Assembly: GCA_022316685.1 (NCBI GenBank)
Contig: JAKJHU010000066.1
Span: 4,461,913-4,525,912, forward strand
Direction of reading: 5' to 3'
Source of the DNA: Progne subis subis
Lineage: Eukaryota > Chordata > Aves > Passeriformes > Hirundinidae
DNA length: 64,000 nt
Shown: positions 10,985 to 21,700 of the stretch, piece by piece
Numbering within the stretch: the stretch's first letter is position 1
Layout of the letters: each line of letters begins with the position of its first letter
The notes under the pieces: generated by a model
Seen by the model: the letters and a program-made list of their open reading frames with translations, nothing else
What the model was told of the DNA's origin: nothing
Database searches by the model: none
Position numbers and translations under genes: made by a program

Positions 10985-11800
10985 AAAAAGAGGCCAGTGT
11001 GTAATTATAGACCTGTCAGCCTAACTTGACTTCCCAAAAAGAAAGTACATCAAATTATTAAACAATCAATTTATAAGCACCTGCGAGATGATAAGGTGAT
11101 AAAAATCAGCCAGCACAGATTTGTCAAGAACAAATTGTGTCAACCCAATCTAATTTCCTTTTTGACAGGCTTAATGACTTTGTGGATAAAGGGGAGGCAG
11201 CAGATGTGATTTATCCTGATTTCAGGAGAGTGTTTGCTACTATCCTACAGCAGATCCCCATAAACAAACCAGGGAAATATGACCTAAGGAAGGCCAACAT
11301 AAGGTTTATGCAAAAACCATTAAACTGAAAAAAAACCCAAACCAAAATCAGATAATTCCATGTCAAGCTGGGAGGATGTTTCAAAAGGAATATTGTCCTG
11401 TGTCTGACATTACTCAGTATTTTCACTACTGACTTGGATGATTTCATGATGCTGTTCTGGAAGGGATGTAAGAACCTCCAACAGCAGGGTTAAGAATTCA
11501 AAACAAACTTGACAAACTGTAGAAGTGGGCCAAAATCAACCAAATGAAATTCAATGCTGGCAAATGGGGACTATTTTTCAGTAGGAGGAATTGATGCAAA
11601 CAACTCTGAAATTGGAGTGGCTGGGCAGTGCTGCAGGAGAGAGTCTGGGGACTGCTGGAGATCATGAACAGAATGTAAATCAACGATGCCATATTGCTGC
11701 CAAAACCCAAACAGTTCTCATCTGGGGACGGAGCAGATAGAGTTTGTTACATGTGTAAACCCCAGGAGGCAATCACTTTTCCCTACTCAGAACCAGAAAA
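10985..11800 (+). mobile_element. Old LINE (CR1-like) reverse-transcriptase remnant
   Basis: A decayed non-LTR retrotransposon stretch. Around 11101-11320 the translation pieces SQHRFVKNKLCQPN, DRLNDFVDKGEAADVIYPDF and INKPGKYDLRKANIRFMQK follow the finger/palm region of CR1-type reverse transcriptase (family pattern: KxxSCxTNL, DxGxAVDxVYLDFxKAFD, LxxKLxKYGL). The expected KAFD is now RRVF. The frame breaks several times; further pieces (FTTDLDDFM near 11427, KLDKL-KWAKINQMKFNA near 11510) lie in other frames. Far older than the CR1 3' ends elsewhere in the window. Confidence 0.7.
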
Positions 11801-14362
11801 GCTTCAGCTGTAGCAAGGAGTATCCAGATTTCAGCAAATACATCTTAAAGAACTGCAAAAAACTTCTGAGAGAATTGGGCAGATTTAAACAAATGCTTGT
11901 CAGGGGCAGTCAAGGTACACAGAGGTGACCCCAGTGAAGGAAATGGAAGGCGCTCCCTGGAGGCCCTCTCCACAGTGGTGCTGAGTGCTCTTTTTCACCG
12001 AGATTTTGATTTATATCAAGCCGGTTCACCCAGGGTTCACCCCGCTGCCCGTCAGGTCCCATTGCCCACCTCCATCAGCAGCTTCCACCCAACATTTCAC
12101 CAAAAGGCAAAAAGCCCCACAGTGGGAGAGGGGATCATTGATTAAAGGACAGAGGTGGACAAGAAAGAAGGGGAGAAACATTTTGTGTCTGTGCTACTAT
12201 TGCTGACAACAGTGCACATAAGGATTTACCCTCCCAAGAGCAGGGATCTCCCACTCAACTGGGATCTACAGCGGGACAAAGTCCCACTTTGAAAAAAAAA
12301 ATATTTTCATCACCACAAGGTTAAATATAACTCAGCAAGCTGGTCTGGCTGGGCCAAAAAAAAGTCACTAAAGAGTCCCCCATCCTTTAAAGTCCCATTG
12401 TGGTCATCCACAGAGATACCAAAGCTCTGAGCTTTACAGGTGGGTTTTCCTGTATCCATTAATTGCCGTATAACTGCGGAGTAAATGGTAACTGGTGATT
12501 TCTGTCCATTACAGCAGAGTGGGAGCTGCTTGCACAGCAATTCCTCTTTGCACAGACTAAACACAATTAGCCATTAATCTGCAAAACGCTGTGATTATGA
12601 TCCAGTTGTAGGGGATTTACGGGTGTTTGTGGTTTCCATGGATGTAAAGAGCAGCCCAGGTGAGGCAGGTCCTTTGCAGCAGACCCGCCAGTCTCATTCA
12701 GGATTTGCATTTTTGTGACACTTTTGGGTGTCGCTGCCAGCAAGATTCAAGATGATGCAGAGTTGTCTGGACTCACAGCACTGGCTGTTCCCAGCTCTTC
12801 AGAGCTGGGAGCAAGGAGTGGGAAGGAAAATGCCTGAAGAGTGGTGGATAATTAAACTTCTGCCACTCAGGACCACCTGCTTTGGAAAACACTGATTGGG
12901 AATGGAAAACGGGATATATAAGGAACAACTGGTCATCCTAAAGTCAGAAGATGAGTCATAGAAAGGGCCTCACCAGAGCCCTGTGGGTGTTTTGGGATTT
13001 AGGTGGAAGCAGAGCCTAGGCAGGGCTGCCAAGGGACAGGCAGCTGGAGTCTCCTGGAGTCTTTCTTCCCATGGAAGATTCCAGTGCCAGCAGCAGGAGC
13101 TCAGCTGGGATTTGAGATCTTATCTGTCTGCAGCACCAGGGTCAAAAACACACATTAGACTTTTTAACCCAGCAGGCTTGATCCAGACCTGGAAAGGGAT
13201 GGGAAGGGATAAATCCCATGGAAGAGCACCGAGGATGAAGCCAGCTGGGATGAGGATGCCCACACTGCCCGTGCCCAGCCCCATCCGATGCTGCACGGCA
13301 GCGAAACAGAGCAATTTGCAAAGGATCAGTGAGGAAATGCTCCGTCCTCCTCAGACCACAGGAGCTGCTCACTCATTGTGACCCCTCTTCAAAGCCCACT
13401 GAACTCAAGAGGAGTCTTTGAAAAGGACTCGCTCAGCCGTGACAATAAGATGGAAATGTGTTTCAGGAGAGAAGAAGAAAGGGCTGGAGCATTGATCTCC
13501 ACAAGAGCAGAGCTTCCTGGACACTCCTGAGAAGTGTTCATATCATCAGGGCTTATCTCTCTATCTTTTCTTCCACAACTGCCTCCAACACAGGCAAAAC
13601 ATCCCAGGAGATGTAAATCTGACCCCTAAGTCTGACCAATCAGGATTGTAATCACAATAATCTCATCAAAACAGAAAATTATGGGCAATTTGGGGACCTG
13701 ACTGAGAAGGAAAAGCTGTGCTGCCTGGAACACAGACTGGCTCTCCTCGGGAAATGCCAAAAAAGCTGCTAGAAGGAGCTGTTGCAATTCACAGGAACAA
13801 TGTTTGGAACTCACAAGTATCCTTTTCTTTTCCCTTTTAAACTCTCCAGTAGTATCAGACACTCCTGCAGTTTGTGCAAATCCGTATCCATGCCTGACCA
13901 CTTGCAGCATCCTGCCTTTGGTAATTTGGCTTGAGCACACCCAGGTTGATAAACCCAGAGTGGTTCCATGGTATTCACCCTTTGTACCTCAAACATGTCC
14001 AGTAATGGGGAAACTTCTGCAAAATTTTAGCAGAATTTTAGTGTTGATCTTTGGTTTTCTCTGACACCACTTTTGTGATTAGAGCTCAAATCCAGGGATT
14101 GATTCCTGTACTGGCTCCGCCATCAACACGTTGCACAATCCTGTGGAAATCATTTAAACTGCATCAATTTTCCAGCCATAAAAAGGCAGAAAACTTCTTG
14201 CTCACTGTCATTCTGTTTGCTTGGATCCTTTGTCTCCTGGAGCTGGGACTGAATTTTTATAACTGTGTACCAGGCCAACAGGGTCCACGTGGTTATTGGG
14301 GTTTCTCTTTCATTTAAATGTAGATAAATAATAATTAGAGAAGTGGATGCACAAGGGTGACA

Positions 14363-14428
14363 TTCCCGGTGGGAGGTTTGGAACTAGATGATCTTGAAGA
14401 CCCCTCCCAAACCTTTCCCTGATTCTAC
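14363..14428 (+). mobile_element. CR1 3' end scrap
   Basis: GGTTTGGAACTAGATGATCT followed by TGAAGACCCCTCCCAAAC and CTGATTCTAC is the last 60 or so bases of a CR1 element, with its ATTCTA tail start. Confidence 0.65.
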
Positions 14429-16182
14429 AACTCACAGCCCTGTGCTTCTCTTTTGGCCACCCACCACTCCACTGTGTTTTCCCATGATTTCTGTGAACAG
14501 CTCCTCATTTTTTTTTTTTTTTCCCCTCAGCTCTGCTTTTTATTGGATTTTTCCTTTATCACTCCCTTCACTGTGAGCCACACCGCGGAGTCAAATGCCG
14601 CCGAGATCTCTTGCTAAAGTGCAATGATGTGACAAATGGAAGAGACCTGCTCTCCTGTCCCTGAGCCACACAGCGCTTCCAGCTGCACCACCACAGCCCT
14701 CACAGCACACAGAGCTGTGAAGGATTCCAGACAAAACCATTCTTGTTTTCCCTGAGAAATGTTAGGGATTTTGCTGATGGGAAGCAGGGCGTGCCAAGGC
14801 CAGGGGTGGGCAGGAACAGAGCAAGGACATGGGACCAGCTCCTGGGGCAGGTAATGGCACTGATCATTGCATGCTCAGGTGGGTCTGCTCTCCCCATCTT
14901 CCTCTTCCTCATGCCAAAGGCTGATAATTTTGGGCTGATTGCAAGTGCTGGGGCTCCCACTGCTTCCCACTGGGAAGATTGCACTCTGCCCTCATACATC
15001 CAGCAATTTCAGCCACTCCTGCTGACATTTTTACTTACTTTTTTACATGTCTCCTTAGCTCCCCTGCTTCCTATCCCCTCCCATGGCTCTGTGTCCAGGC
15101 TGTTGGCAGAGCTATCAAAAGTGCAATAAGGGATGGCAGGTAGGGTCCCTCTGAGTGATAATTCTGTGCCTTGGGTGGTGTGACAGAGGACAAAGCCCAG
15201 AGCTGAGAGTCTCAAACCACTTGACAAGAGCAGTAATTGTCCCGAATGGAGCTGCCTGTGGCGACTTATTGCTGTTATCAAATGAAATATCTCTGGGAAA
15301 GGCAGGGAGAGAGGCAGATGTGGCTCCTGACTGGGCTGAGCACCCAGGGACCATCAGTGCTGGATGTGACATTACTGACAGACAGACTGGTCATGCCTGG
15401 GTGTCCTTAGAGCATCTTTAACTGAAGTTGGAGGCACTTAGAAAAGGTGCTTAAGCTGCCTCTGATCCCTGGTGTAAATCTCGAGGGAGCAGGAAATGCA
15501 GAGCAAAAGTTGAGGCTCTTTTCTTGATTCTATCCCATGTGAAAGTAGAAAAACAATAAAATCCTGAGTTTTGCGAAAGTTTTTCTGCGAGAGGCAAATT
15601 TGTGCTCCTGGGTCCCTCGTGTGAGATGGGAGGGGGCAGATCGTGAGGCTCCTGGTGGAAAATGAGGCAGGATTGATTGCTTAGTCTAGCCTGCAGCACC
15701 AAGAGGAAGATCTGCTGGCAGGACAGCATCCCTTCAGGGACACACCATCACGGCACATCCTCCCACCCTCCCCTGGACCTTCTCCAAGCCTGCAATGCAG
15801 GTGCTATGTTCAGTGCCTCCTCCAGCAACTCTGCTGAGTGAAAAAAAGCTCTGTCAGGGGGGGGTTGGTTCGATCTGCAAACAGGCTCAGACAGCTCTTT
15901 CCAAAGCCAGGTGACCCCCAGAGCAGAGGCTCTTTGTGCTGCAGTGGCTCCTGCCTGAATGCTAATTCTGGCAGGAAAGGAAATAATCATGATGGAGACA
16001 GATCTCCAGCACTGCTTCCCTATTGTCTGTGTCCTCTGCCACCTGCTCAAGCAGCCAGGGCTTCTCTGCTGCCTTTTTGTATCTCTCTGAATGTTGCTTT
16101 CTTTTGTTTGGCTCTCCCTTCCACATCTCTTTCTCTCAGTGTCTGGCAAATTCCAAGCAACAACAAAACAATATTCCTCAGG

Positions 16183-16425
16183 AAAAAAAAAAAAAAAAAA
16201 AAAAAAAAAGAGAGAGAGAGAAAGACCTCAAATCAGAGAGTCAAAGCTCCTTCAGAAGAAAGGGGAAGAAAAGGGGTGGAAAGGAAAGACAATAGGAGGA
16301 AAGGGGAGGAAAGGAAAGAGAAGAGAAGCGAAGAGAAGGAAAAAGGAGGAAAGTGAGGGAGAGGGAAAGTGGAGGGCAGAGGGAGAGAAGAGGCAGAAAC
16401 AGGATAGAAAAGGATTGATTTTATT
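16183..16425 (+). repeat. Poly-A run followed by a long purine (A/G) tract
   Basis: 27 A (16183-16209), then (GA)n to 16224, then after a short break GGAAA/GAGAA-rich purine sequence to about 16425. Almost no pyrimidine in 16255-16400. Lysine/glutamate-rich frames here are not genes. Confidence 0.9.
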
Positions 16426-17639
16426 CCCAGATGACCCTCTCTCCCTGGAGAAGAAAGAGATCCACCACCAAGCACAGGACAAGCATCCTGCAGACAACAC
16501 TCAGCACTAAGGTCACGGAGCACCTTGGCACGAGCCTGGGGCTCAGCCCTGCCACTCTCTGCAGCTCTGGCAGAGCCTTGAGTGTCCTGGCTTAGGAAAA
16601 CAGACATTAAAATGGTGCTGTCACAACACTCAGGCAATCCTATGACCAAATCCATCTGGGGACTCATCAAACCTCATTTCTCCAGTCCCAGGTGCTGGCA
16701 ACTTCTTGGAGCATGCAGGTAGTGTGGCAATAATCACCATTACCTGTCAAAACCAGTCTTTTATTGGGTTCTGCAAAGTGGGATGCTGAGGCTGGCTGAA
16801 GTTACTTTCCTGCTCAGCCCAGCTATGCTTAAAATTATCCTGAGATAATTCCTTGGAATACCTACGTGTGCCAGAGAATTCGTGGCTCTAAAGGGTCATT
16901 AAAGGTCTGTCTTGATTGCTAAGACTCTTTGGACAGATATAATCTCTGCCCATGACCATACAATTCCCCCTTAGCTTCCACCATTTTCAAATAATACTTT
17001 GAAGAAAATGTGCATACACCTCCTTAACTTCCCAGCCTGTCCGTTTTTAACCTGAAACCTGCAAGCTCACAGATCATTAACCAGTAATGAAAACCAGGGA
17101 GAGATGGGAGGGAGGGAGACAAAAAAAAAACCAAAAAACAAAACCACCAAATAAAAGAGCATCGGTTGGGAAGTTGCTTGTTTTCAACAGATGTAAAATG
17201 TGTGAACTGCCTGTAATCTTCAGCCCTGCTTAATGCAGCAGAATATGTTGTGACAAGCACTGCCCAGCGTGGAGTGGCAGAGCTGCAGTGAAGTGGCTAA
17301 AGCTTGTAATTAGCTCTTTGACTAATAAATCATCTCACAGTAGCAGCAATGAAAATGACTCAATGCATATCCCGGAGACATGAATCTCGTGGAGAAACCT
17401 CCGGAGAAGCAGAGACATCAACTGCACATGGGCACAGCTCCTGGCTGTTGGCAGGTGACTGGGTTTGTCCCCAAAAGTGACATTGCTGTGGTGACAACAC
17501 TGTCATGACTCACTCGGGTTCCTTGCAAGGAGAGTCACAGGTCCTGTGCTTCAGGTGGGGAAGTGGAGGTGGGCAGAGACAGAGAGACTCCTCAGAGGGC
17601 AAGTGAGGGCTGCAGGAAGGTTTGACTCAGCCTAAGGCT

Positions 17640-17762
17640 GGGTGGGATGGCATTTGGAGCATCCTGATCCAGTGCAAGGTATCCCTGCCCATGCAGGGGG
17701 CTGGAACTGGATGATCTTCAAGGTCCCCTTCAACCCAACCCTTCCTGGGTTTCTGTGTTCTC
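17640..17762 (+). mobile_element. CR1 3' end
   Basis: GCATTTGGAGCATCCTGATC, ATCCCTGCCCATGCAGGGGG and GGAACTGGATGATCTTCAAG followed by CCTTCAACCCAACC show a CR1 3' terminal piece in + orientation. Confidence 0.8.
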
Positions 17763-18064
17763 ATTCTTTTTCTGACCCGTTACATGCTGGCACGTGTCAA
17801 ACTGTTTATATGGGGTTTTATCATCAAACTTCCCCAAAATAACCTTCATTCTCATGTTGACATGGACACCTGTCTCACTGACCCCTTTTTGTGGTGCTGT
17901 GGGGGTATGAGCAGGCTAAGCTGATGTTATTGCCTGTGGGTCATGGCTGGGGTGCTCCAGCCCAGCCCGAGGATGGGATCCAGGGGCAGGAGCAACAACT
18001 GAATGGTGGCACCAGCCAGTCTAAGGAGAAAAAATGGCAGTTCAAGCTACCAGCCAGCCTTTTC

Positions 18065-18442
18065 CTGAATCGTGAAAGCTGGACAAGACCTCCAAGATCA
18101 TCAAGTCCAACCTTTGACTGAACCCCCCTCGTGCCCACTAAACCATATTGTGAAGTGCCATGGCTACACCTCCTTTGAACACTTCCAGGGATGGCTACTC
18201 CACCTCTGCCTTCATCCCATTTCAATGTTTAACCACTCTTCCAGTGAAGAAATTGTTCTCAATATCCAACCTGAACCTCCCCTGGCACAGTTTGAGGCCA
18301 TTTCCCTTTGTCTTACCACTGGCTGCTTGGGAGAAAAGCCAGACCCCAACCCCACCACAACCTCCAGGTGGTTCTGGAGAGCAATGAAGTCTCCCTTCAG
18401 CCTTCTTTCCCCCAGACTAAACAACTCCAGCACCCTCAATTA
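18065..18442 (-). mobile_element. CR1 LINE fragment
   Basis: Reverse-complement CR1: CCAAGATCATCAAGTCCAAC, ACACTTCCAGGGATGGCTAC, CACTCTTCCAGTGAAGAAAT, AATATCCAACCTGAACCTCC and GGTCTCCCTTCAGCC-type text (here AGTCTCCCTTCAGCCTTC). It ends 75 bases from the donor side of exon 18717-18517. Confidence 0.85.
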
Positions 18443-18516
18443 GGCAAGAAGGGCTGTGACATGACCCCAGACCCCTTGGGGACAGTGCTGTGGGCCCGTG
18501 TGGGCCCCTTGCTCAC

Positions 18517-18717
18517 CGAGGTGTTCTGGCACTGCACGCTGGAGCTGTTGAACCTCAAGGCTGGCACCCTCTGCTCACTGCCCTGGATGTTCAGGATGCA
18601 CTCGTAGCCCCGCTGGCCCGACTGGGGCTGGGGCAGGTTCTTGGCCTTCAGCGTGATGGGTTTGATCACCTCCACGGGCACCAGGATCTTCTCGGTCTGC
18701 AGCAGCTGGGGACAGTC
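18517..18717 (-). CDS. PLXNA4: Plexin-A4 internal exon (second IPT-like domain)
   Basis: Fifth exon, 201 bases, exactly 67 codons, phase 0 at both ends. Acceptor ctctccccag, donor gtgagc. It begins [20 protein letters not shown] and ends [10 protein letters not shown]. Key marks are [20 protein letters not shown], the strongly conserved centre of the second IPT-like domain in class A plexins, and the [13 protein letters not shown] strand with N-S-S and N-T-S sequons. DCPQLL carries the last PSI 2 cysteine. Because both flanking introns are phase 0, loss of this exon would keep the frame but remove most of an IPT domain; I have no evidence that this happens. The + strand frame across it is an antisense shadow. 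Confidence 0.93.
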
Positions 18718-21700
18718 CTGGGGAGAGAACAGACAGCCCACAGAGTCAGCATATGGGTTTCCCAGCCTTGGGAAGAGTCCTGTGGTGCTTCCCGGCCTCC
18801 TCACTTCGCCTTTGCGACTCCCTGGGCCTTGGTTTGTTACAGAGCCATTCAAGCAGCGTTCCTGGGAAGGCTCAGATAAACAGGTGAGGAAGGATTGCTT
18901 TCACACAGCATCCTTTCCTATCTCCCTGCCTTATTTCAGCCCCCAGGACCCAGGGAAGCCATCTCTGGTGCTTTTTAATACCTGCTCTGTTTGTTCAGGT
19001 AATGGAAAAGCAATCATGTTCCCTCCACAGACTTAACCCAGCCACAATGCCATGAGAAAAGTGAATAAAGGAAAAATCTGAGCACAATTCCTCGCTTCCC
19101 AACAGCCAACACACCGCTGTACAAAAGGCACAGCTCCAGCAAAACCTGTTGGAACCTCTTGAGTCAGGGTTGTTAAAAAGAGTTTATTTTGGCTCAGAAG
19201 AGGGCAAAATATTCATTACAGAGATCTAGACCCAGCTGCCAAGAAACAACTGTCACAAAAGGCATGGAGGCCCCTTGGAAAAGCTTTCCACTGGCTCACA
19301 AAAGGAGAAATGCCAAGCGGATGTTGTTAATGCAGTGCCTCTGCATGGGTGCCTCACACAGGTGGGCTCTGGGCACCCAAAGCTGCCTCACAGGTGGCTG
19401 CATTAAAAGCGTCATTAATTAGCACAACTTAATTAGCTGGAGTGGCCATGCTCTGCTACTTCATAACACAGTGAGACAACAGCAAGATGTCCCTTCCATG
19501 GATTCTGGGGAGATATCGGCTCTTTAGGAAATTACTGCAGCCTTCCCCTGTCCTGCCCAAAGTTAAAGCCAGGTCCCGTTGGTGCCAGCAGAGACAGGGA
19601 ACTGCAGGTGTGGGCAAGAGGAAAGTGGCTGATTTGGGGCAGAAAAGTAGGGAAAGGGACTGAAGGGTTCAAAAGTGGAATTTATGTCTCATTGAGAGCC
19701 TAGGATGTTGTTAGAGCAGATGGTGGGAGCATCTCACTGAAGCAAATGGCTTAGGGAGATAAAGAAATGGATTAGACATGTAACATCTGTAGTTACACCA
19801 ACCAGGGACAGAATTACAAGAGCCAACACTCGTCACACAGAGGATGTGAGCTCATCCCTGGCCAGGGGCAGGGAGAAGATCCAGTAACCACCCAATGCAT
19901 CCCTGCAGTGAAGTCCAGAACCTTCCCTAGTCCCAAAGAGGATCTGAGGGTCTGTCCTAAGGGGGTGCCAGACTGAGGACTCTGAGAGAGGATTTTTCAA
20001 TCTGCACTTACAGGGGGATGCTCATGGTAGAACTGAGAGCTACTGGTGGGCTTCAGCTGGCTTTGCCCAGGCTGGCACCAGAACCAGGACAGCCAAGCAC
20101 AGCCACCAGAGCTGGGTAGAGCTGCACCTCCTTGGACCCAGCGGCTCCTTGCCTGAGATAATCTGGCACAAGGCCTGGCTCAATGTGTGCTGCCCAGGCC
20201 CAACAGGCCATGCCATTAACCTGGCTGGAAGGTGGAAGGGCTGGAGGTGGAAAACCCACAGGGTACTGCAATGCAGGGATGAACTTTATCAGTGTCATGC
20301 TCTGCACTCTTGGGCGTGGAGGATTGAGGAGCGACACCCTGTGCAGCACTCCTGGCCTCGCTGCTGTTCTCTGATGAAACCTCTCCAGGGAACTCCTAAT
20401 GCTGAAACACAATGGTTGAAAGTGTCACAGAAGCATTTTTCTTGATAAAAGAGCGAGGCGTAACCATCTCAAAAGTCTTTCCAAGCTTGGGTTGGATGGT
20501 TCTACCATACCATGGCACACCAGCATTAAGGCTTCCTGCGGCTACTCAGCACAAAAAAGTAAGGCATAATCTATAATTCTGGCTGATTTAAGACCGATAA
20601 AAACCCCAAAGGGCAGAAGGAGGAGGTGACCTAAGCTATATTAAAGAGTTTTCAGTACTGGTCACACCAGCAGGTGCCACATGCTAACACCATTTGGGAC
20701 CCTTACGTCTTCAACACCCAGACCCCTCCCCATCATTTCCCCAACATGTCCTGGGGCCTCTGCCTCAGCTCCCTCTCTTTCTCCTGGCACAAGGAAAGAT
20801 GTTGGCAGCAGCCTCTCCACGTTTGTTTTTTCCCCTCCAGCTCCAGGAGCTGAGAGAGAGATGTGCTGGCAGAGGGAATCCGTGGGGCAGGAGGGTGGGA
20901 AAGCCCTATCTGCCGCCGAGCAGCCGCTTCCCAGGAGCGGGCATTTCACTTGATGCCTGTCACAGAGAAAAGCCTCTGATGGGGGCTGCGGGATGGAGGC
21001 TGGAGATAGTCCACTCTGTTACCTGCAGGCCAATCCCAGCTCTTCAGCCTGGCCTTTCTTGTGCGGCTTTATCCCGTCCCCCTCCACCACTGGTGCTGTA
21101 ACCCTTCCGATAACACTTGTTTCAAGTTCATTAACAACCCGTGATTGAGGCAGCCCCAAAACAGGGTTCGTTTGCATATAAAAAGCTTTGCAATGCTGTG
21201 AGGAAGTTCATTATAGATAATTGAAGAGGCAAGCGCCATAAAGAGGAAATCCTCCCAATGTGGCTTTATCTGATTGACCTAATGTTCTTTCTAATTGAAA
21301 CGGGGAGGGGAAAAGGCAATTTCATTGGGTGATGTACTGCATAAAACCTCAGAGCTTGGACCAGGGTCTGGATTCAGATTCAAACACAGAAATCATTTTG
21401 CTGGCTGTGTCAAGATTTGGGTGCCTGGCCAGGTTTGCATATTTGAGAGGAAAACATCAAGCTGACCAGAGCAGACCCAAGAAGAAGACTCTGTAAAAAA
21501 AAAGGTTATTTTGTATATTTTACAGTAGAGGCAGTTTCTCTTCACCCTTCTCCTTTGCTATGGACATCATCTAGGCTGGAAAAAATACAGTTTTCACAGG
21601 ATGTAGGGGAAATAAACTCCTAGACTGCCAACAACTCCACCAAGGATGGGCACTATCCTATTCCTTTTTTGCCTTTGATATATAATGAATTAAATCTTTT

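Larger units (their letters stand above)
10209..18516 (-). other. PLXNA4 intron with CR1 and old LINE remains
   Basis: An 8,308-base phase 0 intron. It carries CR1 pieces at about 10468-10715, 14363-14428, 17640-17762 and 18065-18442, a decayed LINE reverse-transcriptase stretch at about 10985-11800, and a poly-A plus purine tract at 16183-16425. The regions 11810-14350 and 14430-16180 show nothing I recognise. Confidence 0.85.

Noticed and set aside
11137..11328. 63-codon + frame as a small gene
   Set aside because: It is part of a decayed LINE reverse transcriptase; the frame ends in both directions inside the element.
15838..16510. Lysine/glutamate-rich frames
   Set aside because: They are translations of the poly-A and purine tract.
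18490..18879. 129-codon + frame
   Set aside because: Antisense shadow of the IPT 2 exon.
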